A DNA stretch of 64,000 nucleotides, from assembly GCA_029204225.1 (NCBI GenBank), contig CM055094.1, forward strand, positions 25,723,041 through 25,787,040, read 5' to 3'. The notes under the pieces were generated by a model. That model did no database searches and had not been told where the DNA came from. It saw nothing but the letters and a program-made list of their open reading frames with translations. Of the stretch, positions 32,304-46,581 are shown piece after piece. The DNA comes from Diphasiastrum complanatum (lineage: Eukaryota > Streptophyta > Lycopodiopsida > Lycopodiales > Lycopodiaceae). Made by a program: the position numbers and the translations under genes. Position 1 is the stretch's first letter, and each line of letters opens with the position of its first letter.

Positions 32304-32959
32304 ATCCTACAAAGTGCTTATTAAACTGTCACTCAACAGTTGTAAGAAAAACTCCTCAAGGAGCCGATAACTAAGAAGCAACTTAACTGAGTGGAAAGGT
32401 GGATCAGCCTCCAAGCCTTGCACATCTACCTGATACTAATCCCAAACCAAACCTTAAGAGGAATAATCAACAACAATCACATTCATACATCAGTACCCAA
32501 ACTTAATGCATGAAAATGGAGTATGGAATGGAATGCAGGTTGAAGGATCTTCATTAAACATTTCAGCAACATTACAATACACAACACATGTTGTGGAACT
32601 CGTGGAGGGGGCTCCTATTTGTGCACACAAAGAGTGAACTCCATTCTATAACATTTTGAGCTCCACCTCTTGACTAGTGGGTGAACCCCATTCTATAATC
32701 TTTTGGCTTCCACCTCTTACATGATGATAGGAGGCCTCTTTTCTAAAAATACAACTCAAGTTGAGAGAGCCTAAATTATTAGCTCCCACATGGTTTTCCA
32801 TCTTTTGGGAATTACCATGGGGCTCACAGTATATGCACTTAACGTAACACTTGTAATTCTCGTGCTCTCAGACTCGGCTATCAATGTCATCTCCACTGAA
32901 AATCCTTTTGGGTGAAGAGGCACTGCATCGACACCTCAGGTTTGTGGCATCAGCTAACA
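32304..32959 (-). repeat. Direct repeat K, left copy (656 bp, LTR-like)
   Basis: About 90 % identical by eye to 36748-37400 over the whole length, same orientation, 4.4 kb apart. On the minus strand it starts TGTTAGCTGATGCC directly after a purine-rich run (rc of about 32960-32975, TAGGGGGAGGACA), as a 3' LTR would. The other end is not a clean CA and no primer site is found next to the right copy, so LTR status is likely but unproven. Confidence 0.7.
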
Positions 32960-35900
32960 TTGTCCTCCCCCTATAGTGTTGTAGGACCCATTGTAATGCC
33001 TCAGCTTTGAAGCTTGGTTCTTGGAAATGTATGGATCAACATTTGCCTACGTAAAACCAAGAACTTATTTATCGATATCATCGCGCTTCTCGGCAACAAC
33101 TTCAACATTTACAACTCTTGATCGTTTGAACATATTGTCCTCTAAAAGTCTTTGGACTCTTTTCTTTCATAAATTGCCTTTGGATATTTTCTTTGGACTT
33201 TTCAAACAATTTCCTCATGAGTCTTGCTGCCAGATATTCATCAATTTGCTTTGGCACTCTTTGTATTCTCCTTTCTGCTTCTGGGTGTTTCCTCAGTTTT
33301 TTTTATAGTCGAAGTCCTGGCCTCATCGTCGCTCTTGTTTCGATGAGAAGTGGAGAACCTTCAATTGGTAGGTCGCACAAACCTTGGGTTATCAGTCTTC
33401 AAGGAGGTTACAAAACTGGTGGTAGAAACAGATGTGGATGGATGGGTTGATGATGATAGAAAAAAATGATGAGGGGTTTGGTGGGAAGGTGAAGGAACTA
33501 ACAATATTACAGTTGTAGCCTCAGACCTTTGCAGTGTCGAGCTCTGATCACCACTTGGTGTGGAGCTCACCTTGTCTTGCAGGCCCACTGTCATCTTCAT
33601 ATTTTTCTTTGATCCTTATTTGTTTGAGACTCGACCAAGATCTTATCTTGCTTCTCGATCTTTCCTTTTGTATTGGTCTTTTCAGTTGAATCTCTTTGGC
33701 TTGTTTTTCTTATTTTTTATTATCTTTTCTTGTTGCGTCACCTGTTTTTTTAAATATTCTTTCTGGTTGACCAACCAATATAGGTGGTAGTTGGTCTTCG
33801 CAAGACACTATAATGACCTTTTAGCTACTTCGATAAGACTACCAGGGTTTGAAAAGAGATGAACAGTGAGATGGTGAAATAATAGAAAGATGTAAGGTAG
33901 GATGGTGGTGGTGGTATTTTGATGATAAAAGTTGTGGATGATATAACAGACATGGAAAGAGATACAGATGGTGTGGAAAGAGATTTGGATGGTGTGGATG
34001 TAGGAGTGGTTGAAGGAGAAGACTGATTACCCAATACTTGTACTTCCCCCTCCTTAAGGATCTTTGTTTTTTCCGATGTTCAAAACCTGAGGTCTATGAC
34101 TGGGGTGCTCCTCCTAATTGAGTCCCTTTGGATTGCCCGTCTGTCTTTTTAGCCTTTGTCTTCTTGAGTGGGATCAACTGCAAGTGTATCTTCTGCTTGT
34201 GTGGTTGCAAGTAGCTCCCTTTCTCCCTCCCCTGAATTTGTTGCCTATGGTGGCTGTTGGAAGGCTACCACAGAATGCACTGCTTGTTGGACGCGAGGGG
34301 ATGATGTCAGTAGTTGTAATGTCCTAGTTGGTGATTGGGACCTGGATCTTCTAGTAGCAGAGAGTTGCACTTGTGGTGATTGTGGTTGCTAAGTATCCAT
34401 CAACAGAAGCTGTTGTGAGGAAGTGGCAGGTAATGTTCTTTTGGTCCTGGCGCATCTGGTCTACAATCTACGTTCCTCTTCATGAAGATGGTCTCACTGC
34501 TGCACATTTGGTGATATAGGCACATGCAGCTGCTAGCTCTAGATCTTTGATAGTATCCAAGCTATATTTTCATAGAATGACTGACTCATTTGGCTGTTCT
34601 GTCGGTTCATGCCGTCAGTTGAGTCTTTGGGTAATTGCTTTTGCTAGACATTAGGGCCCTTTTTGGACTCAAAAAGGGCCTCTTTCTTGCCTAAATACAT
34701 TTTCTAATCATAATTAATTTAGTGCTAATCAATCCTACAGGGCACCTTTACCTTGGGTTACCACACAAGGTGAGCAAGAGTTAAGGCCTAAATGTAGGTC
34801 TCATTTTCATAGACTATTGTAGGTTATTTGCATAGACTATAATAGGTTACTAATAGGTAAGCTACAAAGTACAACTAGAGTAGGGTTGGTATAGAATGAC
34901 CTTTCATTGTACTAACTACAATAGGACCCTAGGCATGGAAACTAGTGTGGTACGTTTGGTGTGTTGCTTAATAGTGTTCATAACACTATAGCGGGGTTTT
35001 GTATGATTATGAAGCCAGTCATTGGGTTTCTAGTTCAGATATTGCCGTAGATTATACTAGAAGGTAACTTGAGTTTGAACCCATTCACCTCATAAGTAAT
35101 CCATCTCAAATATTCTTTTCAATGATATAAATGTTTTTCATTTTGCTAATTCTTGTATTCTCTCCAATCAAGCAAACTTAATTTTATTCAATCTTTGATG
35201 CAATTGCCATGATTTATTTACGAAAGCTTGACAATCTTTTTCAATGGTTTTATCATGATAATGTATGTGGTTTTGGAAATATATAATATATATATAGCTC
35301 TAATGGTGTTTTTCAACCACTTTGAGCGATAGCTTCTCCATGTTTTTCAATGAATTACCAATAGCTGATTTATCATGCTAAGTATATTTGTTAAGCATTA
35401 CACATCACTCAAACTGAGAAATTTATGATAAAATTCTCTTAAAAGTCATTTTTCTCAATTTTGTGAATTCTATGAGTTGAAGAATCAATTTATATTTTTG
35501 GATCATTCAGATCCGAGTTGCCATTTGAAAATCCTTAATAAGTTTAACTCTTGAAAAGCATATATAATATTCCATTATAAAAACAAAATCTAATTGTTCT
35601 TTATTTTCTGGAGTTTTTATAGCAGAAGGTAAATCTGTAATTCATTAGACTGTAAAAACATACCATTTACTGTATACTATGGGTTATAGATTCAATATGA
35701 GCACATAAATCCATTTTTTTTTTCAGATTCATAAAAACAGATACTTAGTATTCATAATAACCGAAAAACCCGGTCTACATTCTTAACCAAATGATTAAAC
35801 CAAAAAAATACAGTTAAAAGGTAAACGATTTCACCTCAGATCCTTATGCTCTGACTTAAATTTCAAGGAGGGTCCTTTAGATAAAGTCATGTCTTCCACA

Positions 35901-36747
35901 TTTGAGTCACTCTGTATTTTTCTTCAATAGCCCACATAATTGGTTGCCAGAATGTCGGTTCCATCTATATCTTTACCGGGTCGTCTTCTTCATTTTACCA
36001 ATAAGTTTTGAAGCAAGAAGAAAAAGAGGGGGCGGGGGCGGGGGCGGGGGCGGGGGCGGAGGGGTGGAAATCGCTGAAGGAAGGAAGGATACAGACAGAG
36101 CGGCAAAGAGAGATCGGACGAGAGAGAGAGAGATAACTCTTGACAGAGATCGGAAAGGGAGTGATAGGGAGCGGTTGACTGCGAGGAAGAGGGAGCTGGA
36201 GCGCTGAGTCAGAGAGGAATGGAGAGCGCAGGCAGGGAGAGACAGATTTTGAAGAGGAGTTGGTGGACAGAACTGCAGATGGAGAGTGCAGATGGGGAGC
36301 ACAGATAGCTAGAGATGAGAGAGTTATGGGGAAGGTATAGGTAGGTAAGCAGAGAGAGGAGGATCTCGAAAGAGGGCTGTAGGCATGTAGAAGAGAGAGT
36401 GAGGCAAGGTGGCAGTAGACCGCAGTCAGGCAAGTAGAGAGATTGAGAGAGAATCACAGATAGAGGCCTGGTCATTGATCATATCCATTCTCTGAAAACG
36501 GCAGTATCAGTACGATTTTTTTTCAGACAATGTTTGTATAAATCTGCTCCTCCAAAAAAAATGAGTGTTGATCTCTCTTCTCACATCCCTCCAAGAACAA
36601 CGCTCTCTGCTCACAGAATGTAGGAATAATAGTAAACAAATCCCTGCTCACAGAATGCACGCATGAATATCCGCTCACAGAATGTAGGAATGACAAGAAA
36701 AACCCGTCTCTTCCCCATTCCAGAATCTACCAATGCTTCTCCTTTTA
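32960..36747 (-). mobile_element. Interior of the K repeat pair
   Basis: 3.8 kb between the two K repeats. No gag, integrase or RT motif is visible. Minus-strand frames are of low complexity: Ser/Thr/Pro-rich (33825-34034), Lys/Glu/Gln-rich (around 33600-33760, and near 33060-33330 with KQIDEYLAARLMRKLFEKSK), and His/Gln-rich around 34100-34350. This could be a non-autonomous LTR element that carries foreign coding fragments. The stretch 34700-36000 is AT-rich and empty. Confidence 0.4.
36027..36059 (+). repeat. (GGGGGC)n short tandem repeat
   Basis: Five to six units of a G-rich hexamer, followed by a long GAGA-rich purine stretch to about 36470. G-quadruplex formation is possible on this strand. 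Confidence 0.9.
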
Positions 36748-37400
36748 ATCCTACAAAGTGCTTGTTACAACTGCCACTCAACAATTGTAAGAAGAAGTCG
36801 CCGATAACTAAGAAGCATTTGAACTGAGTGGAAAGGTGGATCAGCCTCCAAGCCTTACAAATCTACTTGATACTAATCCCAAACCAAGCCTTAAGAGGAA
36901 AAAAATTTACAACAATCACATTCATACATCAGTACCCAAACTTAATGCATGAAAATGGAGTATGGAATGGAATGCAGGTTGAAGGTCAATCATTAACATT
37001 CAAAACAACATTACAATACACAACACATGTTGTAGAACTCGAGGAGGAGGCTCCTATTTGTGTGCACAAAGAGTGAATCCCATTCTATAACATTTTGAGT
37101 TCCGCCTCTTGACTAGTGGGTGAACTCCATTCTATAATCTTTTGGGTTCCACCTCTTACATAATAATAGGAGGTCTCTTTATTAAAAATACAACTCAAGT
37201 TTGAGAGAGCCTAAATTACTAGCTCCCACATGGTTTTCCATCTTTTGGGAATTACCATGGGGCTCACAGTAAATGCACTTAACGTAACACTAGTAATTCT
37301 CATGCTCTCATACTCGGCTCTCAACATCATCTCCACTGGAAACCCTTATTGGGTGAAAAGGCACTGCATGGACACCACAGGAGCATGGCATTAGCAAACA
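36748..37400 (-). repeat. Direct repeat K, right copy (653 bp, LTR-like)
   Basis: Partner of 32304-32959. On the minus strand it begins TGTTTGCTAATGCC at 37400. Its right edge abuts copia E reverse-transcriptase sequence, so the K element may have inserted into copia E. Confidence 0.7.
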
Positions 37401-37424
37401 CCAACTGTATTGTTGCCAATTTGA

Positions 37425-38860
37425 GATGGAATTAATCCATAGGCATGGTACATGGGAGTTGGTTGATCTACCACATGGAAAGAAACCCATTGACAACAAA
37501 TGGCTATATAGAACGAAGTTTCATACGGATGGCATGATCGCAAAGCATAAGGCACACCTAGTGGTAAAAGGCTACTGAGCAAAGCCAGAGAATTGACTAT
37601 GAGGAGACATTTGCTCCAGTGGCCAAGTGGACTACGCTATGTCTAATTGTTGACTTGGCATCTCATTTTGGGTGGAGGATCCACCAAATCTGCATTCTTG
37701 AACATTGGTGACCCAGACGAGGAAGTTTACATGCTCCAACCACAAGGCTTTGTTGCGAAGGGTTGGGAACATAAGGTATGCAAGCTACACAAAGCACTTT
37801 ATGGTCTCAAGCAAGCGTCATGTGCATGGCATGGACATATTGATTATTACTTTCTCTCTCAAGAGTTTATGAGAACAAGTTCAGATCCAAATATTTATGG
37901 TCTTATAAACAATGACAACATTGCCTTGGTTGTACTATATGTTGATGACATAATTATCACGGGCAATGATGAGAATCTCATTCACTCTATCAAAGCCAAT
38001 TTGTGCAAGCAATTTAAAATGACAGATTTAGATCTTATGCATTATTGCTTGGGGGTTGAAGTATGGCAAAATGGCAATGACATAAGGCTATGTCAAAGCA
38101 AATATGTTTGCAAGATTCTAGAGAGATTCCACATGACAGAGTGAAAACCTTCCATCACTCCATGTGAAGTTGTCTCGTATTGATGATAGTGGTTGTTGAC
38201 GCAACACTATTTTGTCAACTAGTTGGAAGTTTGGTTTATCTTACAAGTCTTGATATTTGTTATGTTGTGAGCTTGATTAGTCAATTCATGTCATCACCTA
38301 CTTTGGATATTTGGAAAGCAGTGAAAAGGATCTTGAGGTACGTGAAGGGGGCACACCCAACCTTGGCTTGGTTTATAGAAATCAAAACACTTTACCTAGA
38401 TTGCAAGGTTATGTTGACGTTGATTGGGCTGGCAATATAAATGATAGAAAGTCAACAATTGGGTATGCTTTCAACTTTGGAAATGGCTGTTTTTCATGGT
38501 CTAGTAAAGCAGAACACTATTTGTCTTTCATCAATAGAAGTATAAAGCACGTTCTACTACCCAAGAAGCTGTTTGGCTATGAAGATTGTTGAGTGAGATT
38601 GGTATGAAACAAACACACCCTACTGTTATCTTTAGTGATAGTTAAAGCGGGATATAGTTAGCCAAAAATCCAGTCTTTCATGCAAGAACTAAATACATTG
38701 AAATAAAGTATCATTTTGTGCGTGAAAAGTTACAATATGAAGATATTAGTGTTATGCATTGCTCTACAATGTTGCAACTTGTTGATATATTTACAAAAGC
38801 CTTAAGTAAGGACAAATTTGAGACTTTTAGAACTAAGCTTTGCAGAGAAACAATTATGTA
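37425..38860 (+). pseudogene. Copia relic E: RT and RNase H
   Basis: Starts inside the RT (HGTWELVDLPHGKKPIDNKW, frameshifts, YEETFAPVAKW), then a good frame at 37647-38144 with GDPDEEVYMLQPQGFVAKGW, LHKALYGLKQASCAWHGHID, the catalytic VLYVDDIIITGNDENL and MTDLDLMHYCLGVEVW. The connection region is at 38180-38350 (CQLVGSLVYLTSLDICYVVS), and RNase H follows (YVDVDWAGNINDRKSTIGYA, then NPVFHARTKYIEIKYHFVRE and LVDIFTKALSKDKFETFRTK, 38660-38840) in changing frames. No purine tract or LTR follows. It is a different lineage from B and C. Confidence 0.87.
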
Positions 38861-39524
38861 AAAGTTTTTTTTGTTGAAATACTTGTCAATGCTAAAGTAT
38901 GATACTATCATGGAGGTATGTTCCATGAATAGCATAGATCATAGACCAAGTGAGACGTTGATTACAGACGGAGAGAGTTAAATTAGCAATAATCAACGTG
39001 TAATTTCTAAGTTTGACGGTGACATGTTTTTCTTAGTTCTAGAGTTATCGGGCCGATTCTTTTACGAGCCCATGTTGAGCACTTAAGTTGCTTTTTTTTG
39101 TGCTTGCAAAGTTAGTGTGAATACACAATTGTTGGTGAGCAATTCTATAATAACACTGTTGCGAGTTGAATTAGAAAGTTTGCAAGCTTAGGAGACACGT
39201 TTAGAATATTGGTTAATATTTTTTTTAAAACTCTATTTTTTATGCCCTTTTCAAATATCATATGCGCATGTATAAAGACTTTTAAAAAATGGCTACAAAA
39301 TATGGACATTTTTCGATTTTGAAGCTCGTTACAAGATTTAAAAAGTATACAATTTTTCTCAATTTTGAGTTAAAATAATGTTAAATAAAAAGTAGGCATA
39401 ACTATATTCCAAAAAATAATGACTATTTTAAGAATTTCAAAATTTATTTCTATGCGTTTGTATAAAAAAACACTCCTATCTATTATTCATTTCATACATT
39501 CATATACAAGGTCAGACAAAATTT
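38861..39524. other. AT-rich stretch, no gene seen
   Basis: No frame, LTR or motif that I can support. Confidence 0.45.
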
Positions 39525-42500
39525 TCAAAATTTTGGATATTTTTTAATACATTGATTACAAAAACATAATAGAAACAAATTTACAAAATCACAATGGAGG
39601 ATCACCTTGACTATCATATATTCGGTGTCTCTTGTATACATAGATGAGCCAAATGATGTAGAGGATGCATCTTCTTCTTCACTGTTAACTAGAATGCCAT
39701 CTAATTCTATACGAAGATCATAAGACTCAAGATTACTTTTGTATGAATGAGTGTTACAACTTGGACCATGAGAAACGTGTAAAGCAAAAGGTTCTTTTGG
39801 AATTTTCTGCTTCAGAATTGCGATTGTTGACTTGCGTAAATGACCTGTACTTGTGAGTTTAAAATCATATACAAGTATGTCAACATCTTTTAGGTGCAAA
39901 ACACTTGTGCTTGGAGTATTTTTCATTTTTCGCTTCTTAGATTTCCCTCTGCCATTACTTATCACCTCCAATGAGTGATTTCCCAGGGAAGCGTCTACGT
40001 GGTCTGTTTTAAGCCAATGTACATTGACTTTAGTTATTTTATTTAATGTAGCATGTCGACATATAGATAGCACTTTAGCTATCCAAAAAGGATGTTGTAA
40101 TGGATTTAAGATGCAAGTGTTTCAATCATTGAACCTACTTTCAAGTCTTGAGGATCACCGTGCCATATTTCTTCTAACTCCTTCCTTCTGTCTCTGGATC
40201 TCCTTGCACAAGGTATATTTCTCTTTCTTCACATAGTGGAAGAGATGATGTGTCGAATAGTGGAACATTGTTTGAGCCATCAAATTCCTTGTCTAGAGAT
40301 GAATTCATCGAGGAGGGAAGAAAAATGAGATAAGTGTTGCCCATTCAAAGTTTCATCAACATGGTGAAACAATAATTATGACAATCAAGGCAATTTTTCA
40401 TTTTCTTGGAAGACATAATTTTACTAGGGTGGATAAATAATTTTTGTTAAAAAAACTATTGCACTTAAAATATTAGGATATGAACCAGTGAATTCCATAC
40501 TCAGATCATCACATTTTGCATTGTATGATGCATATGTTGATGTGAGTAAGTATGAAAACTATGAGCTCTTGGATCCGTACGAAAGAAGAAAACTTTTGCA
40601 TGATTCTAAATTGCAACTTTCATTAAAGAAAGTGTCGAAAGCAGAGTGGATATTGGAGAACCAGACTTTGTAATATTTTTCATTAATATACAAAATTTCT
40701 CTGTATGTCTATTGCCTATTGGCTTGTATAAATTTGCATGCTTTTTGAAACTTTTTATAATCCGTCGATTTGGTATTATGACGAATTTGGACTCTTCTAT
40801 AAAACCATTGAAAAAGTTGCAATATATAGTTGTTCTTTGTGCTAGTTCCACCATGTTGTGTACTTTTATGAAATGTCGTTCTTGCTTGCCAATGAGAATT
40901 TTCCATTCCTTGTAATGACCATATGCTAAGACTTCCACTATTTTTTGCAAAGAATGTCGCATGATGCCGTAATATGTGCTGATTGTCATACAAACAAAAT
41001 ATAAATCAGTACCAAAAGTATCTAAATTAATTGCACATATTTGTCTATAATAGTGTTACATTGAAATCTTACCATATAATGTGTTATATGATTTTCTCCC
41101 CATGCATTTTGAACTGCATCCACAAATTCACTGGTTGTTTTTTATATCATTTGTACATCAATATTTGAAAATTGATCTTTTCTCAAGTATTTCACCATGT
41201 TGTCTAATTTTCTCCAAACTTCTACTTTGAATAGTCGAGTAGAACCTAGTTTTTCAAAATCTTCAGTTGCAGCTATTATCTCTTTCCAAACCAAAAATTG
41301 AATCTTGGTTTCTTTGCTAGAATAATTTCATAAAAATCTACGAGCTTGGGATTCTCCAATGCTCGGTTTGCATGGAATATTTCTTGTTTCACCTAGAAGC
41401 TAGTCGTCTTTTTTTTTATTTTAACGTGGCCTTTATGTAAGCCTGCTTTAGACAATACATCCTCTAATCTGGATATAGCGTTCTTCGAAGATGACTCGGG
41501 TTTCGAATTCCATGCAAATAAGATGTGAAGATATATTATTTTTTCTTTATTACGCACCTTTGCATGCAATGTACAAATACGAACATTCTGAATAGGAATC
41601 GGTAGTACAATTACGATCTTCTCGATCTCTTGATATTTCTGTACTCCTTGTCATGTCTTTTGTTGTCTTCATGAAGGACAAACAAGGGTGTTTAGAGTTA
41701 GCGCCATGGGATACATTAAACATACATTTTAATGTCTTTAGATCTTCTGCTAAATGCCATTCTATGAAAGTGCCAATTCCAAGAACATTGAGTGGAACTC
41801 CTTGCATGTGATTTTTTATGGTGGCAGGATATGACATTCTATTAAATATCCATGAGAGAATGTCATGGTCTTCTTTCAGCACCTATAAGAGAAACAAAAA
41901 ATCGATTTATCATAATATTATCATAGAGATAATTATCCAAATAGAATTCATATCAGATTATCCGTATAGAATCTATAAAGAAACTACTATATCTAAAAAG
42001 CTGTCAACCACCAACTATTATTTTCTGATTGAACACTAAAGTTGTTTCAAAGTGCTTCATTCATTCGTAAGACTGACTCTCTCCATTTTTTGTCCTTTTA
42101 TAATTTCAGACTCATCTAATTTAAGAACAACTATTAACTTGTTATTGACATTCTCATTTGTAATACCATAAAAATCTATGATGAATGTTAGTAACTGATT
42201 AATATCAATAAATAGATTGTTGAAATTGTCATAAGCTAGAATTCTCCCTTTGAGCTATACACTTCATTGATCTGAGATGGATTACTAGCTAATTTCTGCA
42301 TACATTGGTTTAACATGTCTTTTTTTTTAACGATGAAATGGTTGTGGGATTGGAGACTTTTTTATACTTACCTGTGCAAATGCTTCATTTATTATCTTAA
42401 ACATAGTTGCATATGCTTCTCTACTAATGCTAGAAAAATCACATGCCTCCTGAACCAATGTGGTGTCAAATATTTTTTCAGCTTCATTCATAATGCTATC

Positions 42501-43250
42501 AGTAACTGAAGCCTTATTCTTTTTCATTTTGTTATTGTTTAACAATTATTTCATAGATTTAGAAGTTAAAATCGAACCTAGTGAGTTTCCAATGGAAATC
42601 TTATCGGCCAAATGGTCTTCAACAACCAATGTTGATCTGCATTGCAAATATAATCTTCATATAAAAGTCAATAGAAATTAGGACACTCATAGTATTCACA
42701 ACAACATAACAAACAAATAAATTGTAAATGGAAATTAATAAATAACAAAGCTACTGATTATGATTGAATCAAAAAGTTTAAACAATATTAAATCAAATAA
42801 GCTATAATTTACTTGAATGCACAGATATTTCTTTTTCGATAACCTCCTCTGGATGATAGATCACATATAAGTCTTTTCCTTTTGTTGCTTTTTACCTATC
42901 TGTTGAGAAAATCCATATCTTTAACAAGAGACAAATATGAGATACACATGGATTGAAATACATTTTTTATCTCTTCATTACTAGTTGTAAAATGACGCAA
43001 ATAAGATTTCAACATTTGAATCTCCTTCTTGAACATCTCATATTTTTACAAATAAGTTTTCAATTTTGTAGATTTTTCTTCGCACTCCTTTGATATTTTC
43101 CTTAGTTCCTCTTCCAAAAAGTGTATTCTTTGTATTGAATGTGCTTTCCCATAGAGTTTCGAATTCTCACAGCGCCATCAAGACTGATCGCTACTCTTGT
43201 CTGGATTGTTGTAGCCATATATTGTTGTCTGGAAAAATCATTGCTGGGAT
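39525..43250 (-). pseudogene. Decayed transposase-like region of unknown class
   Basis: Minus-strand fragments in consistent order. At 43170-42890 is a coiled-coil part (LEEELRKISKECEEKSTKLK, later FKKEIQMLKSYLRHF); at 42545-42327 a helical segment; at 42240-42080 is NNKLIVVLKLDESEIIKGQK; at 41882-41550 is GTFIEWHLAEDLKTLKCMFN followed by VSHGANSKHPCLSF; at 40989-40606 is KIVEVLAYGHYKEWKILIGK with more; at 40073-39525 a basic/Ser-rich tail. The D-K-L...SKHPC order, preceded by a short K-L-D-E block, resembles uncharacterised transposon proteins known mostly from invertebrates, in which a [GD]-D-x-K-x-L motif precedes a Cys-x-x-Cys pair. Here the second Cys is lost. Stops and shifts are frequent. 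The region begins just after the primer site of LTR B', which is odd (see findings). Confidence 0.4.
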
Positions 43251-43271
43251 ATCAGTAGTGATAACATGTGT

Positions 43272-43283
43272 GCTCTGATACCA
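43272..43283 (-). promoter_or_regulatory. Primer binding site (tRNA-Met) of LTR B'
   Basis: The minus strand reads TGGTATCAGAGC, the standard copia site complementary to initiator tRNA-Met, two to three bases from the LTR end. It shows that the LTR above is a 5' LTR and that its internal region lies at lower coordinates. Confidence 0.85.
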
Positions 43284-43285
43284 TT

Positions 43286-44269
43286 TCGTGGAAGCAAAAA
43301 CTTTGTCTTCTATTTTTTTTTTGTCTTCGTATTCACAAAGTATTTCATGTCTTCAGATTCTCTTTTTTGCGGAAGCTTTTACAGGAACCTAGACACTCGA
43401 CTACACATCACAGAATACATCTTATTCTAGCAATCAAGACAGACGACACAAGACACAGAGATGCATAGAAATAGAACGATTGTATCATGAATTTAATTTT
43501 TAGAACGAGATCGTCAGTGTCTCACTCGTTGGTGGAATGACACTTTGCTCTTTCGCTGTGTTCTGCTCGTTGGCAGACTTTCATGCACAGCTCTGGTTAC
43601 TTTGTTTTCTGTTCTATTCATTAAATCCTCGGATAATTCAGCAACGGTATGCCCAAATGGGATATCAAGAACCACAGTATGGAGAAAATTCAGTAGCCAG
43701 ACCTCGACAATCTGCTCTTGGATACCTAGAACGTTTAGCCTTACCTGTCCCACCAAAGCACTCCGCTCCTCCTGCCAATTTGATGGAACCAGAACCGTAT
43801 AGAAGTCTCTCTCTTTGTCTCTTACAAATCTCTTTCTATTCTCTCCCTATTGTATTTATGATCCAGAGAGGATCGTTTATACCTCCACAGTGTGGAGTTC
43901 ACAAGATAGCTAAACGTAGAATCACAAGACTAGTTAACGCTAATCAACTAGTTAGTTAGTCTCCGTCATTGTCACTCGTTTCAGCTGGGTGTGAAGTCTA
44001 CGACTCCAAGCCGTTGAGCTGCCATCTGCAGCGTGCAAAATTCCTCTTCGTTTGTTTTATAATCTCTTGTTTGCTTTCGTCTTTTGTAGTTTTTTGTTTT
44101 GCATCCCTTTGCAGTATGCGGTCTTGGAGGTGTGTTTATGATTCACGAATGATTCGCGAATCGTTCTTGCTTCGAGTCAAGGGACGTTGACTGTCGCAAA
44201 TTGTTTTCATTCGACCTTCGTATCTTGTTCGTGCTGCAACCAAGTTGCAGGAGTTCACCATTTCTAACA
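43286..44269 (-). mobile_element. 5' LTR of a family B copia element (B')
   Basis: On the minus strand it runs from TGTTAGAAATGG (44269) to GCTTCCACGAA (43286), about 984 bp. It matches 28661-29470 on the opposite strand over nearly its full length, with shared words such as GTCAACGTCCCTTGACT, CACACTGTGGAGGTATAAAC and ATAAATACAATAGGGAGAG. A segment of about 180-190 bp at roughly 43618-43806 has no counterpart in that copy. Confidence 0.88.
43618..43806. other. Extra segment inside LTR B'
   Basis: This stretch interrupts the alignment with the other B LTR between a GAGAGAGA run and GAATAGARYAG. It is open on both strands. The plus strand encodes a Pro/Gln/Tyr-rich peptide (QQRYAQMGYQEPQYGENSVA, then LALPVPPKHSAPPANLMEPE). 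The minus strand gives SNWQEERSALVGQVRLNVLG and continues open. No family recognised. It could be a captured exon or ancestral LTR sequence deleted from the 28.7-kb copy. Confidence 0.5.
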
Positions 44270-44399
44270 CGATTGGCTCTAGAGTTTGGGCCCCAATTTC
44301 CAACTATCGACCTTGTAAAAGATGCTTGCAAATTTCAAAATTTTTGCTCCTTCCCACGACCTTTCCATGAATAAATATGGAGAAAATATGGGATCTAGG

Positions 44400-46581
<2,182 letters not shown>

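Noticed and set aside
36027-36207. Gly-rich protein frame over the GGGGGC run
   Set aside because: Encoded by a hexamer repeat and a GAGA-rich purine stretch; no start or family support.
43537-43959. Plus-strand 140-codon frame as a host gene
   Set aside because: Most of it is LTR B' read antisense; only the central 180-190 bp extra segment might be coding, and it is listed separately.
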